From Erythrobacter oryzae (GTDB taxonomy: Bacteria; Pseudomonadota; Alphaproteobacteria; Sphingomonadales; Sphingomonadaceae): DNA of 64,000 nucleotides. Within the stretch, counting starts at the first letter, position 1. Each line of letters starts with the position of its first letter. The notes under the pieces are model-generated. The model made no database searches, was not told where the DNA came from, and worked only from the letters and a program-made list of their open reading frames with translations. Positions 42,833-53,935 of this stretch are shown here, piece by piece. A program made the position numbers and the translations under genes. The DNA lies in NCBI RefSeq assembly GCF_030271515.1, contig NZ_JASCXI010000003.1, forward strand, positions 434,001 through 498,000, written 5' to 3'.

Positions 42833-43534
42833 ATGACGGCATTCAAGGAAGGCGATCCGACCACCATCGCGCGGCTCTACGGGCGCTCGGTCGGCAAGAA
42901 GCTGCGCACCTATCAGCAGGGGTTGGTCGACAACCTCCTGCCGCAGATCGCCGTGCCGGCCGAGGGCGCGGTGACTTCCGAGGTGCTGTTCGGCGACACG
43001 CGCCCGCTCCATTTCGAGATCGGCTTCGGCGGCGGCGAGCATCTCGCCTACCGCGCCGACCTCCTCCCCGACCACGGCTTCATCGGCGCCGAGCCCTTCG
43101 TCAACGGCGTCGCGCAGGCGCTGACCCACGTGGCCGACCAGCGGCTCGCCAATATTCGCCTGCATCATGGCGACGCGCTCGAGGTGCTCCAGCGCGTGCC
43201 CGACGGCGCGCTGACGATGCTCTACCTGCTCCACCCCGACCCCTGGCCCAAGGCCCGCCACGCCAAGCGGCGGATGATGAACGACGGCCCGGTGCGGCTG
43301 TTCGCGCAGAAGCTCAAGCCCGGCGGCGAATTCCGCTTCGGCACCGACCACGCGGTCTACCTGCGCCACGCGCTGATGGTGATGCAGCGCCACACCGACC
43401 TGTTCGAGTGGGTGGTCGAGAAGCCCGCCAACTGGCAGGTGCGCCCCTCCGGCTGGCCCGAGACCCGCTACGAACACAAGGCGCGCACGGTCTACGGGCA
43501 CGAGGTGTGGTACTTCCGGTTCCGGCGGAAATAG
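42833..43534 (+). CDS. trmB: tRNA (guanine-N7-)-methyltransferase
   Basis: 233 residues from the ATG at 42833. The AdoMet-binding segment is HFEIGFGGGEHLAYRA (~60-75); LLHPDPWPKARHAKRRMM (~131-148) is the TrmB signature, whose conserved Asp and following basic residues form the active site. The late FGTDHAVYLRHAL and TRYEHKA motifs complete the family pattern. It methylates G46 of tRNAs. The long plus-strand frame before the ATG is antisense shadow. Confidence 0.96.
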   Translation: MTAFKEGDPTTIARLYGRSVGKKLRTYQQGLVDNLLPQIAVPAEGAVTSEVLFGDTRPLHFEIGFGGGEHLAYRADLLPDHGFIGAEPFVNGVAQALTHVADQRLANIRLHHGDALEVLQRVPDGALTMLYLLHPDPWPKARHAKRRMMNDGPVRLFAQKLKPGGEFRFGTDHAVYLRHALMVMQRHTDLFEWVVEKPANWQVRPSGWPETRYEHKARTVYGHEVWYFRFRRK

Positions 43535-43559
43535 GCTGCCGGTCGCAGGGGGCGCGGAC

Positions 43560-44285
43560 TTGGCGAGGAAGACGCTCGGCGACCGGCTGGTCCATGCTCT
43601 CTGGTATCTCGCCAGCGGCGTGCTGTGGGTGACGGCCGCGCAGTATGAGGCCCTCGACCACAACTGGCTTGTCGCCTTCGTGGTGATCTCGGTGGTGCAA
43701 TTCGTCGTCATCGTGATCCACGAGCTCGGCCATGCCTGGGCGGCGTGGCGCTGCGGGGCGCGGGTCCATGCAATCTGCGCGGTGCCCTTCATCTGGAGCG
43801 CGCGCACGCGGCGGGTGCGGTTCGAGCCCCGGATGCCCGCGCGCGATATCGGCGGCTATGTCAGCTATGCCTTCGCGGAGGGGCGGGGATCGACCCGCGC
43901 GGATATGGCGATCTCCGCCGCCGGGCCGCTCGCCAACTTTGCCTCGGCGGCGGCGGTGGCCGCGATTTCGGGCCTGCTGGCGATGATGCCGCTCGCGGCA
44001 GGTCCGGCGGCCCGGCCGGGCCCGCCGCCGATGGTTGCCGTCGAGGCTGGCACTCCGCCTGCCAGCGCCAAGCCCGCCCGCGTGCCGTCGGAGGAGGAGC
44101 TCGGAGCCTTCCTCGCCAGGCATCAGGCCCGTCAGCAGGCCAAGGCATGGGCGCAATGGGGCGAGGCGCTGAGCGGGCTGTTCGTTACGCTTTCGGTGAT
44201 CCTCGGGCTGCTCAACCTCGTCCCCCACCGCGGCAGCGACGGGGCGGAGATCCTTGCCGGGTGGCGCCGCTTGCGGAGGCGCTGA
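43560..44285 (+). CDS. M50/site-2-protease-like membrane metalloprotease
   Basis: 241 residues beginning at a TTG with a CAGGGGG ribosome site about ten bases upstream; no ATG fits. Zinc motif HELGH is His54-Glu-Leu-Gly-His58 in a transmembrane stretch (~38-62). The third-ligand region of S2P proteins is represented by N219-L-V-P-H-R-G-S-D227-G, a variant of NPxPxxDG. Membrane segments: ~38-62, 115-145, 203-221; a Pro/Ala/Gln-rich loop lies between. The substrate is unknown. No PDZ domain. Between trmB and the GH43 gene. Confidence 0.75.
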   Translation: MARKTLGDRLVHALWYLASGVLWVTAAQYEALDHNWLVAFVVISVVQFVVIVIHELGHAWAAWRCGARVHAICAVPFIWSARTRRVRFEPRMPARDIGGYVSYAFAEGRGSTRADMAISAAGPLANFASAAAVAAISGLLAMMPLAAGPAARPGPPPMVAVEAGTPPASAKPARVPSEEELGAFLARHQARQQAKAWAQWGEALSGLFVTLSVILGLLNLVPHRGSDGAEILAGWRRLRRR

Positions 44286-44370
44286 GGCTGCCGGTCGCAG
44301 GTTGCTTGTCTGCGGGAATAAATCATATAAATGAGGGCTGACAGCGCCACTCTGCGCGCGGAGGCCCTCG

Positions 44371-45354
44371 ATGATCCGGTTCGCGCTCGCCCTTCCCCCC
44401 CTGCTGCTGGCGGGCTGTGCCACGGCCGAACCCCGCATCGCCATCGACGCCGACTTCCCCGATCCCGCCGTGCTCCGCGCCGATGACGGCACCTTCTACG
44501 CCTACGCGACGCAAGCCCTTGTCGAGGGACGGCAGGTCAACATCCAGATCGCCCGCTCGCCCGACCTGGCGGCGTGGCAGCACCGCGGCGATGCGCTCCC
44601 GGTGAAGCCGCAATGGGCGAGCCGCACGCAGGACTTCTGGGCGCCGCATGTCGCCAAGGTCGAGGGGCGCTACCTGCTCTACTACTCGGCCAAGCCCGAC
44701 GCGGCGCTCGCCGATCCGGCGCAGGGCCTTTGCCTCGCCGTCGCCACCGCCGAGCGGCCCGAGGGCCCCTTCACCGACATGGGCAAGCCGCTCCTGTGCG
44801 GCCCCGGCTTCGTCAACATCGACCCGATGCTGTTCGACGACCCGCAGACCGGCAAGCGCCTGCTCTACTGGGGCTCGGGCTTCGGCCCCATCAAGGTGCA
44901 GGAGCTGACGCGCGACGGCCTCGCCTTCGCCCCCGGCAGCACGGCCATCGACCTCGTCGCCCCCGTGCCGACCGACGACCCGGCGAACTACCGGCGGCTG
45001 GTCGAAGGCGCTTGGGTCACTTGGCGCGAGGGCTGGTATTACCTGTTCTTCTCGGGCGACAATTGCTGCGGGCCGAACGCGCATTACGCAGTGATGGTGG
45101 CCCGCTCGCGCTCGGCGACGGGGCCGTTCGAGGTTAAGCCGGAGAACGGCGGCGTGATCCTCGCAGCCTCGCCCGGATGGATCGCGCCGGGGCACAATGC
45201 GCTCGCCGAGAAGGACGGCGAGACCCTGATCCTCTACCACGCGGTCGACGCCTCCCGCCCGCGCGCGCGGCCCGAGGACGAGGTCAACACCCGCCGCATC
45301 ATGTTCACCGCGCGATTGGCGTGGGAGGGCGGCTGGCCGGTGCTCGCCGACTAG
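44371..45354 (+). CDS. Glycoside hydrolase family 43-like lipoprotein
   Basis: 327 residues with a lipoprotein signal (LLLAGC, Cys16). The five-bladed propeller residues are visible: Asp31 (DFPDPAVLR, general base), Asp151 (VNIDPMLFDD, pKa modulator) and Glu212 (LVEGAWVTW, general acid). GH43 enzymes cut arabinan, xylan or galactan side chains; being anchored in the envelope it would act on incoming oligosaccharides. Specificity cannot be inferred. Its TAG stop shares the CTAG tetranucleotide with the stop of the convergent membrane protein gene. Confidence 0.88.
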   Translation: MIRFALALPPLLLAGCATAEPRIAIDADFPDPAVLRADDGTFYAYATQALVEGRQVNIQIARSPDLAAWQHRGDALPVKPQWASRTQDFWAPHVAKVEGRYLLYYSAKPDAALADPAQGLCLAVATAERPEGPFTDMGKPLLCGPGFVNIDPMLFDDPQTGKRLLYWGSGFGPIKVQELTRDGLAFAPGSTAIDLVAPVPTDDPANYRRLVEGAWVTWREGWYYLFFSGDNCCGPNAHYAVMVARSRSATGPFEVKPENGGVILAASPGWIAPGHNALAEKDGETLILYHAVDASRPRARPEDEVNTRRIMFTARLAWEGGWPVLAD

Positions 45355-45749
45355 CCGCGCGCCCGCCACAACGGCATCAGCGCGAACACCACCTGCCCCG
45401 CCAGCCCGAGCGCCGCGTGCGGCGCGGCGAGGCCGGTGAGCCATTCGCCCGGCGTCTCGCCCGCCAGCACGCCCGCCAGCGCGCACTCCGCCGCCATCAG
45501 AAGCGCGAAGGCGAGCGCGCCCGCTGCCATCGCCTCGCCGCCTCGTGCCAGAGCGAAGCGCCGCACCAGCCACCCACTCGCGATCCAGCTCGCGCCGAGT
45601 ATCACCGGCAGCTCCAGCGCGGTTGCGGCAAGGAGGCCCAGCGCGGGCGCGATCCACAGCACCCGCACCGTCCCCAGCACGAAGCCGAGCGCGAAGACCA
45701 CCGCCCAATAGCTCCCCGCCGCCCGGATCACCCTTCCTGCCGCCTGCAT
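45351..45749 (-). CDS. Small uncharacterised membrane protein
   Basis: 132 residues from the ATG at 45749; upstream frame belongs to antisense of DUF892. Four hydrophobic stretches (GSYWAVVFALGFVLGTV, LLAATALELPVILGASWIA, GALAFALLMAAECALAGVL, AALGLAGQVVFALMPLW). No family recognised. Ends four bases inside the GH43 gene on the other strand and is divergent from DUF892. Confidence 0.7.
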   Translation of the reverse strand: MQAAGRVIRAAGSYWAVVFALGFVLGTVRVLWIAPALGLLAATALELPVILGASWIASGWLVRRFALARGGEAMAAGALAFALLMAAECALAGVLAGETPGEWLTGLAAPHAALGLAGQVVFALMPLWRARG

Positions 45750-45887
45750 CCTCTCGCTCCGCCGCAAAGCCCTCGCACCTCGTCGGGTCTGCGCGAGGAT
45801 AGCACACCCATGTGGGGGCGGTGCACGGCCCGTTCCGCCAATCTCCCGGCAGAGTGAGGCGCCAGCCTTCCATCGGAGAAAAAAGCC

Positions 45888-46388
45888 ATGACCATCAGCA
45901 CCCTGAAAGACCTCTACGTCGACCAGCTGCAGGACCTCTACAGCGCCAACCGTCAGGCGGCGAAGGCGACCCGCGAGTTGCAGGAGGCGGCGCACTCGGC
46001 CGAATTGCGCAAGGCGCTCTCGGCCGGAGCCGAGGGCATCGAGGAGGGGATGGCTGCGCTCAAGTCCCTGATCGAGACCCACGACGCCAACCCGCGCGGC
46101 GAGCACTGCCGGGGGATGGAAGGCCTCGTCGCCGAAGCCCGCGCGCACGGCGTGGAGGCGGACTTCTCGGACGAGGACGTGCGCGACGCCTCGATCATCG
46201 CGCAGTACCAGCGTATGACCCATTACGGCATCTCGGGCTACGGCACCGCAGCGGCCTTCGCGCGGCGGCTGGGGCTGGAGGAGGACGCGGGCGTGCTCGC
46301 GCAATGCCTCGAGGACACCCGCGGCGGCGACCGCAAGATGACCGCGATCGCCTCGGGCGAAGTCAACCCGGCGGCGGCCGAGGCATAG
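45888..46388 (+). CDS. DUF892 ferritin-like protein (YciE/YciF family)
   Basis: 166 residues. The start TLKDLYVDQLQDLYSANRQAA and the later RMTHYGISGYGTAAAFARRLG with LEDTRGGDRKMTAIA are the conserved helices of the YciF/DUF892 family, small helical-bundle proteins linked to stress response. Length is typical (about 160). The metal ligands are Glu/His of this bundle. No obvious ECF promoter upstream. Followed by a very large hairpin. Confidence 0.9.
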   Translation: MTISTLKDLYVDQLQDLYSANRQAAKATRELQEAAHSAELRKALSAGAEGIEEGMAALKSLIETHDANPRGEHCRGMEGLVAEARAHGVEADFSDEDVRDASIIAQYQRMTHYGISGYGTAAAFARRLGLEEDAGVLAQCLEDTRGGDRKMTAIASGEVNPAAAEA

Positions 46389-46393
46389 AGCGG

Positions 46394-46489
46394 CTGCCGC
46401 CGAGGCCTGAAGCTGAAGCGCGCCCGGACGCCGCGCGTCCGGGCGCGCTTCAGCCTCCTCATCGCTTCAGCTTCAGGCCCCGACGGCAG
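46394..46489. terminator. Large nested hairpin with competing arms
   Basis: An outer stem pairs 46394-46420 with 46463-46489 (25 of 27 bases). Inside, 46412-46431 pairs perfectly with 46435-46454 (20 bp, loop of three), so the bases 46412-46420 can join either stem because CGCTTCAGC is duplicated (46446-46454 and 46463-46471). It sits between DUF892 and the convergent aminotransferase gene and probably terminates both, but its size and the alternative folds go beyond a simple terminator. No T run. Confidence 0.6.
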
Positions 46490-46501
46490 GCGTTCTGCAG
46501 C

Positions 46502-47626
46502 TCAACCCAAAGCAGCGATCAGCGCGTCGGCGTCGGCTGCGTCGTTGTAGAGGTGCGGGGTGACGCGCAGCGATTGGCCGCGCAGCGAGACGTGGACGCC
46601 GCGCTCGGCGAGCCGCTCGGTCAGGCCCTCGGGCACGCCCCCGCCGAAGCCGAGAGACAGGAAATGGGGCGCGCGTACCCCGACCGGCGCGGTCTCCATG
46701 CCGAGCCCCGCCGCCTTGGCTGCGATGGCCCCTGTCTGCTCGGCGAGGCTCTCGGCGATCACCTCCACCCCGAACTCCAGCAGAAAATCGAGCCCCGCGC
46801 TCGCGCCCAGCAGCAGCGGTGGGTTCGCCTTCTCGCCCATGTCGAAGCGCCGCGCGCCCGGCTGGAAATCCGCGCGGTAGCGGGTCAGCCGCGCGAAATC
46901 CTCCGAGCCCGCGCGGTTGATCCAGTTGTGCTCGATCGGCCGCCCTTCGTGGTGGCGCGGGGCGACATAAAGCATCCCCGTGCCATAGGGCCCCATCAGC
47001 CACTTGTAGTTCGCCGCGACCGCGAAGTCGGGATCGACCGCGGCGAAATCGAGCGGCATCGCGCCCAACGACTGGGTGAGGTCGAGCACCAGCGCCGCAC
47101 CCACCTCGCGGCACCGCGCGCCGACCGCAACCAGATCGACCACCCGTCCATCCGCCCAGTGGCAGTGCGGCACGGCGACGATTCCGGTGTCGGGCCCGAT
47201 GGCGTCGAGCACCGCGGCGGTCCAGCAATCCTGCGAGGGCCGCTCCACCGCCCGCATCCGCCCGCCCACACGTGCGGCGAGGTCCTGCCAGACATAGACG
47301 TTGGAGGGGAACTGGTCCGCCAGCGTCACCACCTCCTGCCCGCGCGCGAGCGGCACATTGGCGGCGGCGACCGCGAGGCCGTAGCTCGCCGAGGGCACGA
47401 TCGCGATGCAATCGGCGGGCACCCCTGCCAGCCGCGCCGCCCGCTCGCGGAAGTGCTCCGAGACGGTGAAGAAATCCGCGGGCTTGTAGCGCCACGGGCT
47501 CGCCTTGGCGCGCGCGCCCTCGTCCATGGCCGCGATCACGGCGTGCGACAGCGGCGCCATGTAGGCGCAGTTGAGGTAGTGCACCTCCGCCGGAATGGCG
47601 AAGCGGTGGCGCTGGGAAGGGATCAC
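46502..47626 (-). CDS. Aminotransferase class V-fold PLP enzyme
   Basis: 374 residues from the GTG at 47626, five bases after the maeB stop with a GAGG site; a GTG at 47650 overlapping maeB is an alternative. The PLP lysine is in VAANYKWLMGPYGTG (~215), with LDLTQSLGAMPLDF (~187-200) holding the Asp that bonds the pyridine N. Conserved HYLNCAYMAPL near the start fits class V enzymes such as cysteine desulfurase/isopenicillin epimerase-like proteins. The reaction is unknown. Lies downstream of maeB on the same strand. Confidence 0.85.
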   Translation of the reverse strand: MIPSQRHRFAIPAEVHYLNCAYMAPLSHAVIAAMDEGARAKASPWRYKPADFFTVSEHFRERAARLAGVPADCIAIVPSASYGLAVAAANVPLARGQEVVTLADQFPSNVYVWQDLAARVGGRMRAVERPSQDCWTAAVLDAIGPDTGIVAVPHCHWADGRVVDLVAVGARCREVGAALVLDLTQSLGAMPLDFAAVDPDFAVAANYKWLMGPYGTGMLYVAPRHHEGRPIEHNWINRAGSEDFARLTRYRADFQPGARRFDMGEKANPPLLLGASAGLDFLLEFGVEVIAESLAEQTGAIAAKAAGLGMETAPVGVRAPHFLSLGFGGGVPEGLTERLAERGVHVSLRGQSLRVTPHLYNDAADADALIAALG

Positions 47627-47630
47627 GGCC

Positions 47631-49904
<2,274 letters not shown>

Positions 49905-50056
49905 GATGGCTGGTCCCCTATCCGTCCGTAACGTCAACCGAGCCCCGCTTAGCCCGAGCGCGGCCGATGCGATAGGCCGTTTATCGCAAGCACGTTGGGG
50001 GAAAGTTGCAACAGCCGACATTCCCGAATCGGGTCGGCTGGGGGTAGGCGGGGAGG

Positions 50057-52693
50057 ATGGCCGCGCTCGATGATCCCAAACCTACCCCGATGATGGCGCA
50101 ATATCTGCGCCTGCGGGAAGAGGCGGGCGATGCGCTGCTGTTCTACCGCATGGGCGATTTCTTCGAGCTGTTCTTCGAGGATGCCAAGCGCGCGGCGGCG
50201 ATCCTCGATATCGCGCTGACCACGCGGGGCGAGCACGGCGGGCAGGCGATCCCGATGTGCGGGGTGCCGGTGCATTCGGCGGAGAGCTATCTCGCGCGCC
50301 TCATAAAGGCCGGCTGCCGCGTGGCGATTGCCGAACAGGTCGAGACGCCCGAGGAGGCCAAGGCGCGCGCCAAGCGCGAGGGCACGCCGTCCTCCAAGGT
50401 GCTGGTCGGGCGGGCGATTGTGCGGCTGGTCACCGCAGGCACGCTGACCGAGGAGGCGCTGCTCGAACCGCGCCGCGCCAATGTGCTGGTCGCTCTGGCC
50501 GAGCTACGCGGCACGGTGGGGATCGCGGCGGTCGATGTGTCTACGGGTGCGATGGTGCTCGAGGAATGCGCCGCCGACCAGTTGGGCGCGGCGCTGGCGC
50601 GGCTCTCGCCCAGCGAAGTCGTGGTGCCCGAGGACTGGGAGCACAGCCCCGAGGAGGCGATCTACCGCCCGCGCACCACCTTCGCCAGCGATGCCGGGGC
50701 CGAGCGGCTGAAGGCCGTTCACGGCGTGGCGACGCTCGATGCCTTCGGTGCCTTCTCCCGTGCGATGCTCAGCGCAGCGGGAGGGCTGGTCGCCTATCTC
50801 GACCATGTCGGGCGCGGGAGCCTGCCGCTGCTTCTGCCCCCCGTGGTGCGCGAGACCGCCAGCACCATGGCGATGGACGCGGCGACACGCGGGAGCCTCG
50901 AGATTCTGGAGTCTGCCCAAGGGGGCCGCGCAGGCAGCCTGATCGGTGCAGTCGATCGCTGTGTGACGGGTACGGGGTCGCGGCTGCTGGCGGAGGACCT
51001 GTCCGCGCCGCTGCTCGATGCCGCCGCCATCGAGGCGCGGCTCGCGCTGGTGCAATTCTGGCGCGACCGCCCCATCGAGCGCGCGCAGCTGCGCGACGCC
51101 TTGCGCGCCATCCCTGATCTCGGGCGCGCGCTGGGCCGGGTGGTGGCGGGGCGGGGGAGCCCGCGCGATCTCGGCCAGCTGCGCGATGGGCTTTCGGAAG
51201 CCGCCCGGCTCCACCACTGGCTGGCGGGCGCGCCCGACCGTCCGGCGCTGCTCGCCGAGGTGACCGCGGGGCTGACCGGCCACGGCGCGCTCACCGACCT
51301 GCTGAGCCGCGCGCTCGTCACCTCTCCCCCGACCGAGCGTTCCTCCGGCGGGTTCATCGCCGACGGTTACGACGCCGCGCTCGACGAATTGCGTGCCACC
51401 TCGGGCGATGCCCGCCGCGCGATTGCCGCGATGGAGGCGCGCTACCGCGAGGAGACGGGGATCGCCTCGCTGAAGATCCGCCACAACGGGGTGCTGGGCT
51501 ATTTCATCGAGGTCTCCGCGCGCCATGCCGATGCGCTGATGGCCCCCGACAGCGGCTTCACCCACCGCCAGACCATGGCGGGCGCGGTGCGGTTCAACTC
51601 CTTGACCCTGCACGAGGAAGCCGCGCGCATTGCCGAGGCGGGGGGCCATGCGCTCGCCGCCGAGGAAGCGCATTTCGAGGCGCTGGTGGCCGAAGTCATC
51701 GCCGCCCGCGAGGCCATCGCCGCCACCGCCGCCGCGCTCGCGCGATTGGATGTCGGCGCAGGCAATGCCGAGCGTGCGGCAGAAGGCGACTGGTGCCGCC
51801 CGGCAATTGCCGAGGACGCGGGCCTCGCCATCACTGCGGGCCGCCATCCGGTGGTCGAGGCGGCGCTGGCCAAGACCGGCGAGCGTTTCGTGGCGAACGA
51901 CTGCCGGCTCGCCGCCGACAACCGCCTGTGGCTGATCGGCGGCCCCAACATGGGCGGCAAATCGACCTTCCTCAGGCAGAACGCGCTCATCGTGCTGCTC
52001 GCGCAGGCCGGCTGCTTCGTGCCCGCGAGCGCCGCGCGCATCGGCCTTGTCGACCGCCTGTTCAGTCGCGTCGGCGCCGCCGACAACCTCGCGCGGGGCC
52101 GCTCCACCTTCATGGTCGAGATGGTCGAGACCGCCGCCATTCTGGCGCAGGCGACCAGCCGCAGCTTCGTCATCCTCGACGAGGTCGGCCGCGGGACATC
52201 GACCTATGACGGCCTCGCGCTCGCCTGGGCGGTGGCCGAGGCGGTGCATTCGCAGATCGCCTGCCGCTGCCTCTTCGCCACCCACTACCACGAACTCGCG
52301 CGGCTGGCGGAGACCTGCGAGGCGCTGAGCCTCCACCACGTCCGCGCGCGCGAGTGGCAGGGCGATCTGGTGCTGCTGCATGAATTGGCGGACGGCCCTG
52401 CGGACCGCTCCTATGGCCTCGCCGTCGCGCGGCTGGCGGGGTTGCCCGCCAATGTCGTCGCCCGCGCCAAGGCGGTGCTCGCCAAGCTTGAGGCAACCCG
52501 CGAAGCGACCGGCGGGATCGCCGCGGGGCTGGGCGACCTCCCGCTCTTCGCCAACCTCAAGCCCGCGGAGCCCGAACCGGCCACCCCCGAACAGCAGCTC
52601 GCCGAAGCGCTCCGGGCCGCCGATCTCGACGCGCTGACCCCGCGCGAGGCGCTCGATCTGCTCTACGAATGGAAGCGCGGCCTGCCCCGTTAG
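50057..52693 (+). CDS. mutS: DNA mismatch repair protein MutS
   Basis: 878 residues, normal length. The mismatch-binding start MMAQYLRLREEAGDALLFYRMGDFFELFFEDA carries the Phe-x-Glu pair (MGDFFELFFED) that wedges the mispair. The ATPase has Walker A GGPNMGGKSTF (~629), Walker B FVILDEVGRGTSTYDG, and the HxxH-like ATHYHELA. The C-terminus is complete and its TAG codon at 52691-52693 lies within the left inverted repeat of a mobile element. Start ATG at 50057, GGAGG just upstream. Confidence 0.97.
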   Translation: MAALDDPKPTPMMAQYLRLREEAGDALLFYRMGDFFELFFEDAKRAAAILDIALTTRGEHGGQAIPMCGVPVHSAESYLARLIKAGCRVAIAEQVETPEEAKARAKREGTPSSKVLVGRAIVRLVTAGTLTEEALLEPRRANVLVALAELRGTVGIAAVDVSTGAMVLEECAADQLGAALARLSPSEVVVPEDWEHSPEEAIYRPRTTFASDAGAERLKAVHGVATLDAFGAFSRAMLSAAGGLVAYLDHVGRGSLPLLLPPVVRETASTMAMDAATRGSLEILESAQGGRAGSLIGAVDRCVTGTGSRLLAEDLSAPLLDAAAIEARLALVQFWRDRPIERAQLRDALRAIPDLGRALGRVVAGRGSPRDLGQLRDGLSEAARLHHWLAGAPDRPALLAEVTAGLTGHGALTDLLSRALVTSPPTERSSGGFIADGYDAALDELRATSGDARRAIAAMEARYREETGIASLKIRHNGVLGYFIEVSARHADALMAPDSGFTHRQTMAGAVRFNSLTLHEEAARIAEAGGHALAAEEAHFEALVAEVIAAREAIAATAAALARLDVGAGNAERAAEGDWCRPAIAEDAGLAITAGRHPVVEAALAKTGERFVANDCRLAADNRLWLIGGPNMGGKSTFLRQNALIVLLAQAGCFVPASAARIGLVDRLFSRVGAADNLARGRSTFMVEMVETAAILAQATSRSFVILDEVGRGTSTYDGLALAWAVAEAVHSQIACRCLFATHYHELARLAETCEALSLHHVRAREWQGDLVLLHELADGPADRSYGLAVARLAGLPANVVARAKAVLAKLEATREATGGIAAGLGDLPLFANLKPAEPEPATPEQQLAEALRAADLDALTPREALDLLYEWKRGLPR

Positions 52694-52960
52694 AGCACTT
52701 TCCGACCAATCTGGGTCACCCTGATCGTGTCAGGAGGCGCGCTGGACAGGAGCGGCGCGCAGCCGGGGCTGGTTGCCCCGGCAAGTGCCGCGACGCAGCC
52801 AGCGCGCCTCCTGACACGACCCCGAAGTGGCGGGCCGATCTGAGCGCAGGGCTACGTTGATCGTCGCGCACGATGCGCTGCATCGCTTGCTCCTCTCGCC
52901 TTCCCCCGCGCTCAGATCGGCTCCGTCAGGGTGATCCAGGTTGGTCGGAAAGTGCTCTAA
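52690..52960. mobile_element. MITE-like element with 35-bp terminal inverted repeats and nested hairpins
   Basis: Terminal inverted repeats 52690-52724 and 52926-52960 match in 33 of 35 bases and begin TTAGAGCACTTTCCGACC. Inside, a perfect 21-bp pair (52725-52745 with 52799-52819) abuts the left end, and a perfect 14-bp pair (52834-52847 with 52908-52921) lies before the right end, so the 271-bp unit can fold as a three-way junction. There is no coding frame of note. The ends TTAGAGC.../...GCTCTAA suggest an IS5-type, TNA- or TA-target element moved in trans; no transposase is in the window. The mutS stop codon is contained in the left end. No gene is seen between 52694 and 53009. Confidence 0.75.
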
Positions 52961-53009
52961 GCCGCGATTTCAACCAAGGCTTAACCATGCCCCTGTTATG
53001 CGCGAGGGC

Positions 53010-53375
53010 ATGATGAGGCTCCTGTTCCAGAACAGTCGTTTGGCGCTTGCCTTCGTGGTGCTGACCGTGCTCGCGGCGGTGGCGATGATCGGTCCGCAGG
53101 GCAATGGCGGGCTGGTGACCAAGGCGGTGAGCCTGTCCGAATCGCAGCGCGGGCTGCTGGCGGGCGGCCAGCAAGGCGCAGCCGCGGCACAGGGCCAGCC
53201 GGCGCAACCGCCCTCGGTTTTCGGCGACTACGACCCAAATGCCCCCGCGCCAGCCGAGCCTCCGGTGAACAGCGGCAATCCCATGACCGCGCCGCTGGCC
53301 TCCACCGCGGTGGTCGTTCCCCAGGGCGCGACGCCGACCGATCCGATCATCCCCGAAAGCGAAGCTCCGCAATAA
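53010..53375 (+). CDS. Uncharacterised single-pass membrane protein with Pro-rich tail
   Basis: 121 residues from the ATG at 53010 (53013 is equally possible); GAGGG is three to six bases upstream. A signal-anchor helix spans ~10-30 (LALAFVVLTVLAAVAMIG). The rest is hydrophilic and rich in Pro, Ala, Gln and Gly (AQGQPAQPPSVFGDY, APAEPPVNSG) and looks disordered. I know no family. It directly follows the mobile element; its promoter must lie within or just after the right inverted repeat. Convergent with the acidic protein gene. Confidence 0.65.
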   Translation: MMRLLFQNSRLALAFVVLTVLAAVAMIGPQGNGGLVTKAVSLSESQRGLLAGGQQGAAAAQGQPAQPPSVFGDYDPNAPAPAEPPVNSGNPMTAPLASTAVVVPQGATPTDPIIPESEAPQ

Positions 53376-53397
53376 GCGCGGGCGCTCCGGCGGGCCG

Positions 53398-53862
53398 TCA
53401 CTCCTCCTCGTCGGCGCCGTCCTTCGCATCCGAATCGAGCGCGCGCTCGAGTTCCTCGTAGCTTTCCGCGTCGAGCAGTGTTTCGGCGTCATCCTCGCTC
53501 AGCGTCTCGCCGTCGGCGGTGAGCCAGTCGCCGTCCGCGTCGTCGGTGGTCTCGCCGCCATAGGTGCCGGGCTCGTCGTCATGGTTGGGCTCGCCCGCGA
53601 AGGCGGACATGTCGATCCGGCCCTCGCCTTCCATGCGGCGCATCTCGTCGATCAGGTCGCCGGTGCTGTCGGGGGCGGGGTCGACGTCGTTTGCGGCAGG
53701 CTTGGTGCTTTCGAGCGGGCTCGCGGTGCGGCTGTCCTCGCGGCGCGCATCCTCGGCGACGTCCTGGGCCTGCGTGCCGGCGGCGTCCTGCTCGTCGTTG
53801 TGCGCCTCGGGGGGCGGGCCAGCGGGGTGGCCGGGGATTGCGCGGTCGTCGGCATCGGGCAT
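53398..53862 (-). CDS. Acidic uncharacterised protein
   Basis: 154 residues, unusually rich in Asp, Glu, Ala and Thr with almost no aromatic residues; long stretches such as DADGDWLTADGETLSEDDAE and DSDAKDGADEEE suggest disorder and a low isoelectric point. A small ordered core may be around DLIDEMRRMEGEGRIDMSAF (~67-86). No family is known to me. Codon use matches the surroundings. Ends 20 bases from the stop of the convergent Pro-rich protein gene. Confidence 0.6.
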   Translation of the reverse strand: MPDADDRAIPGHPAGPPPEAHNDEQDAAGTQAQDVAEDARREDSRTASPLESTKPAANDVDPAPDSTGDLIDEMRRMEGEGRIDMSAFAGEPNHDDEPGTYGGETTDDADGDWLTADGETLSEDDAETLLDAESYEELERALDSDAKDGADEEE

Positions 53863-53935
53863 GGGGTTTCTCCTTCACCGGGCCTTACCCGGCAGGAGTG
53901 CCGATTGTTGCCATGCCCTGCGGCGGGCCGAAGCC

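Noticed and set aside
50504..52381. 625-codon minus-strand frame opposite mutS
   Set aside because: Shadow of mutS; no ribosome site or domain.
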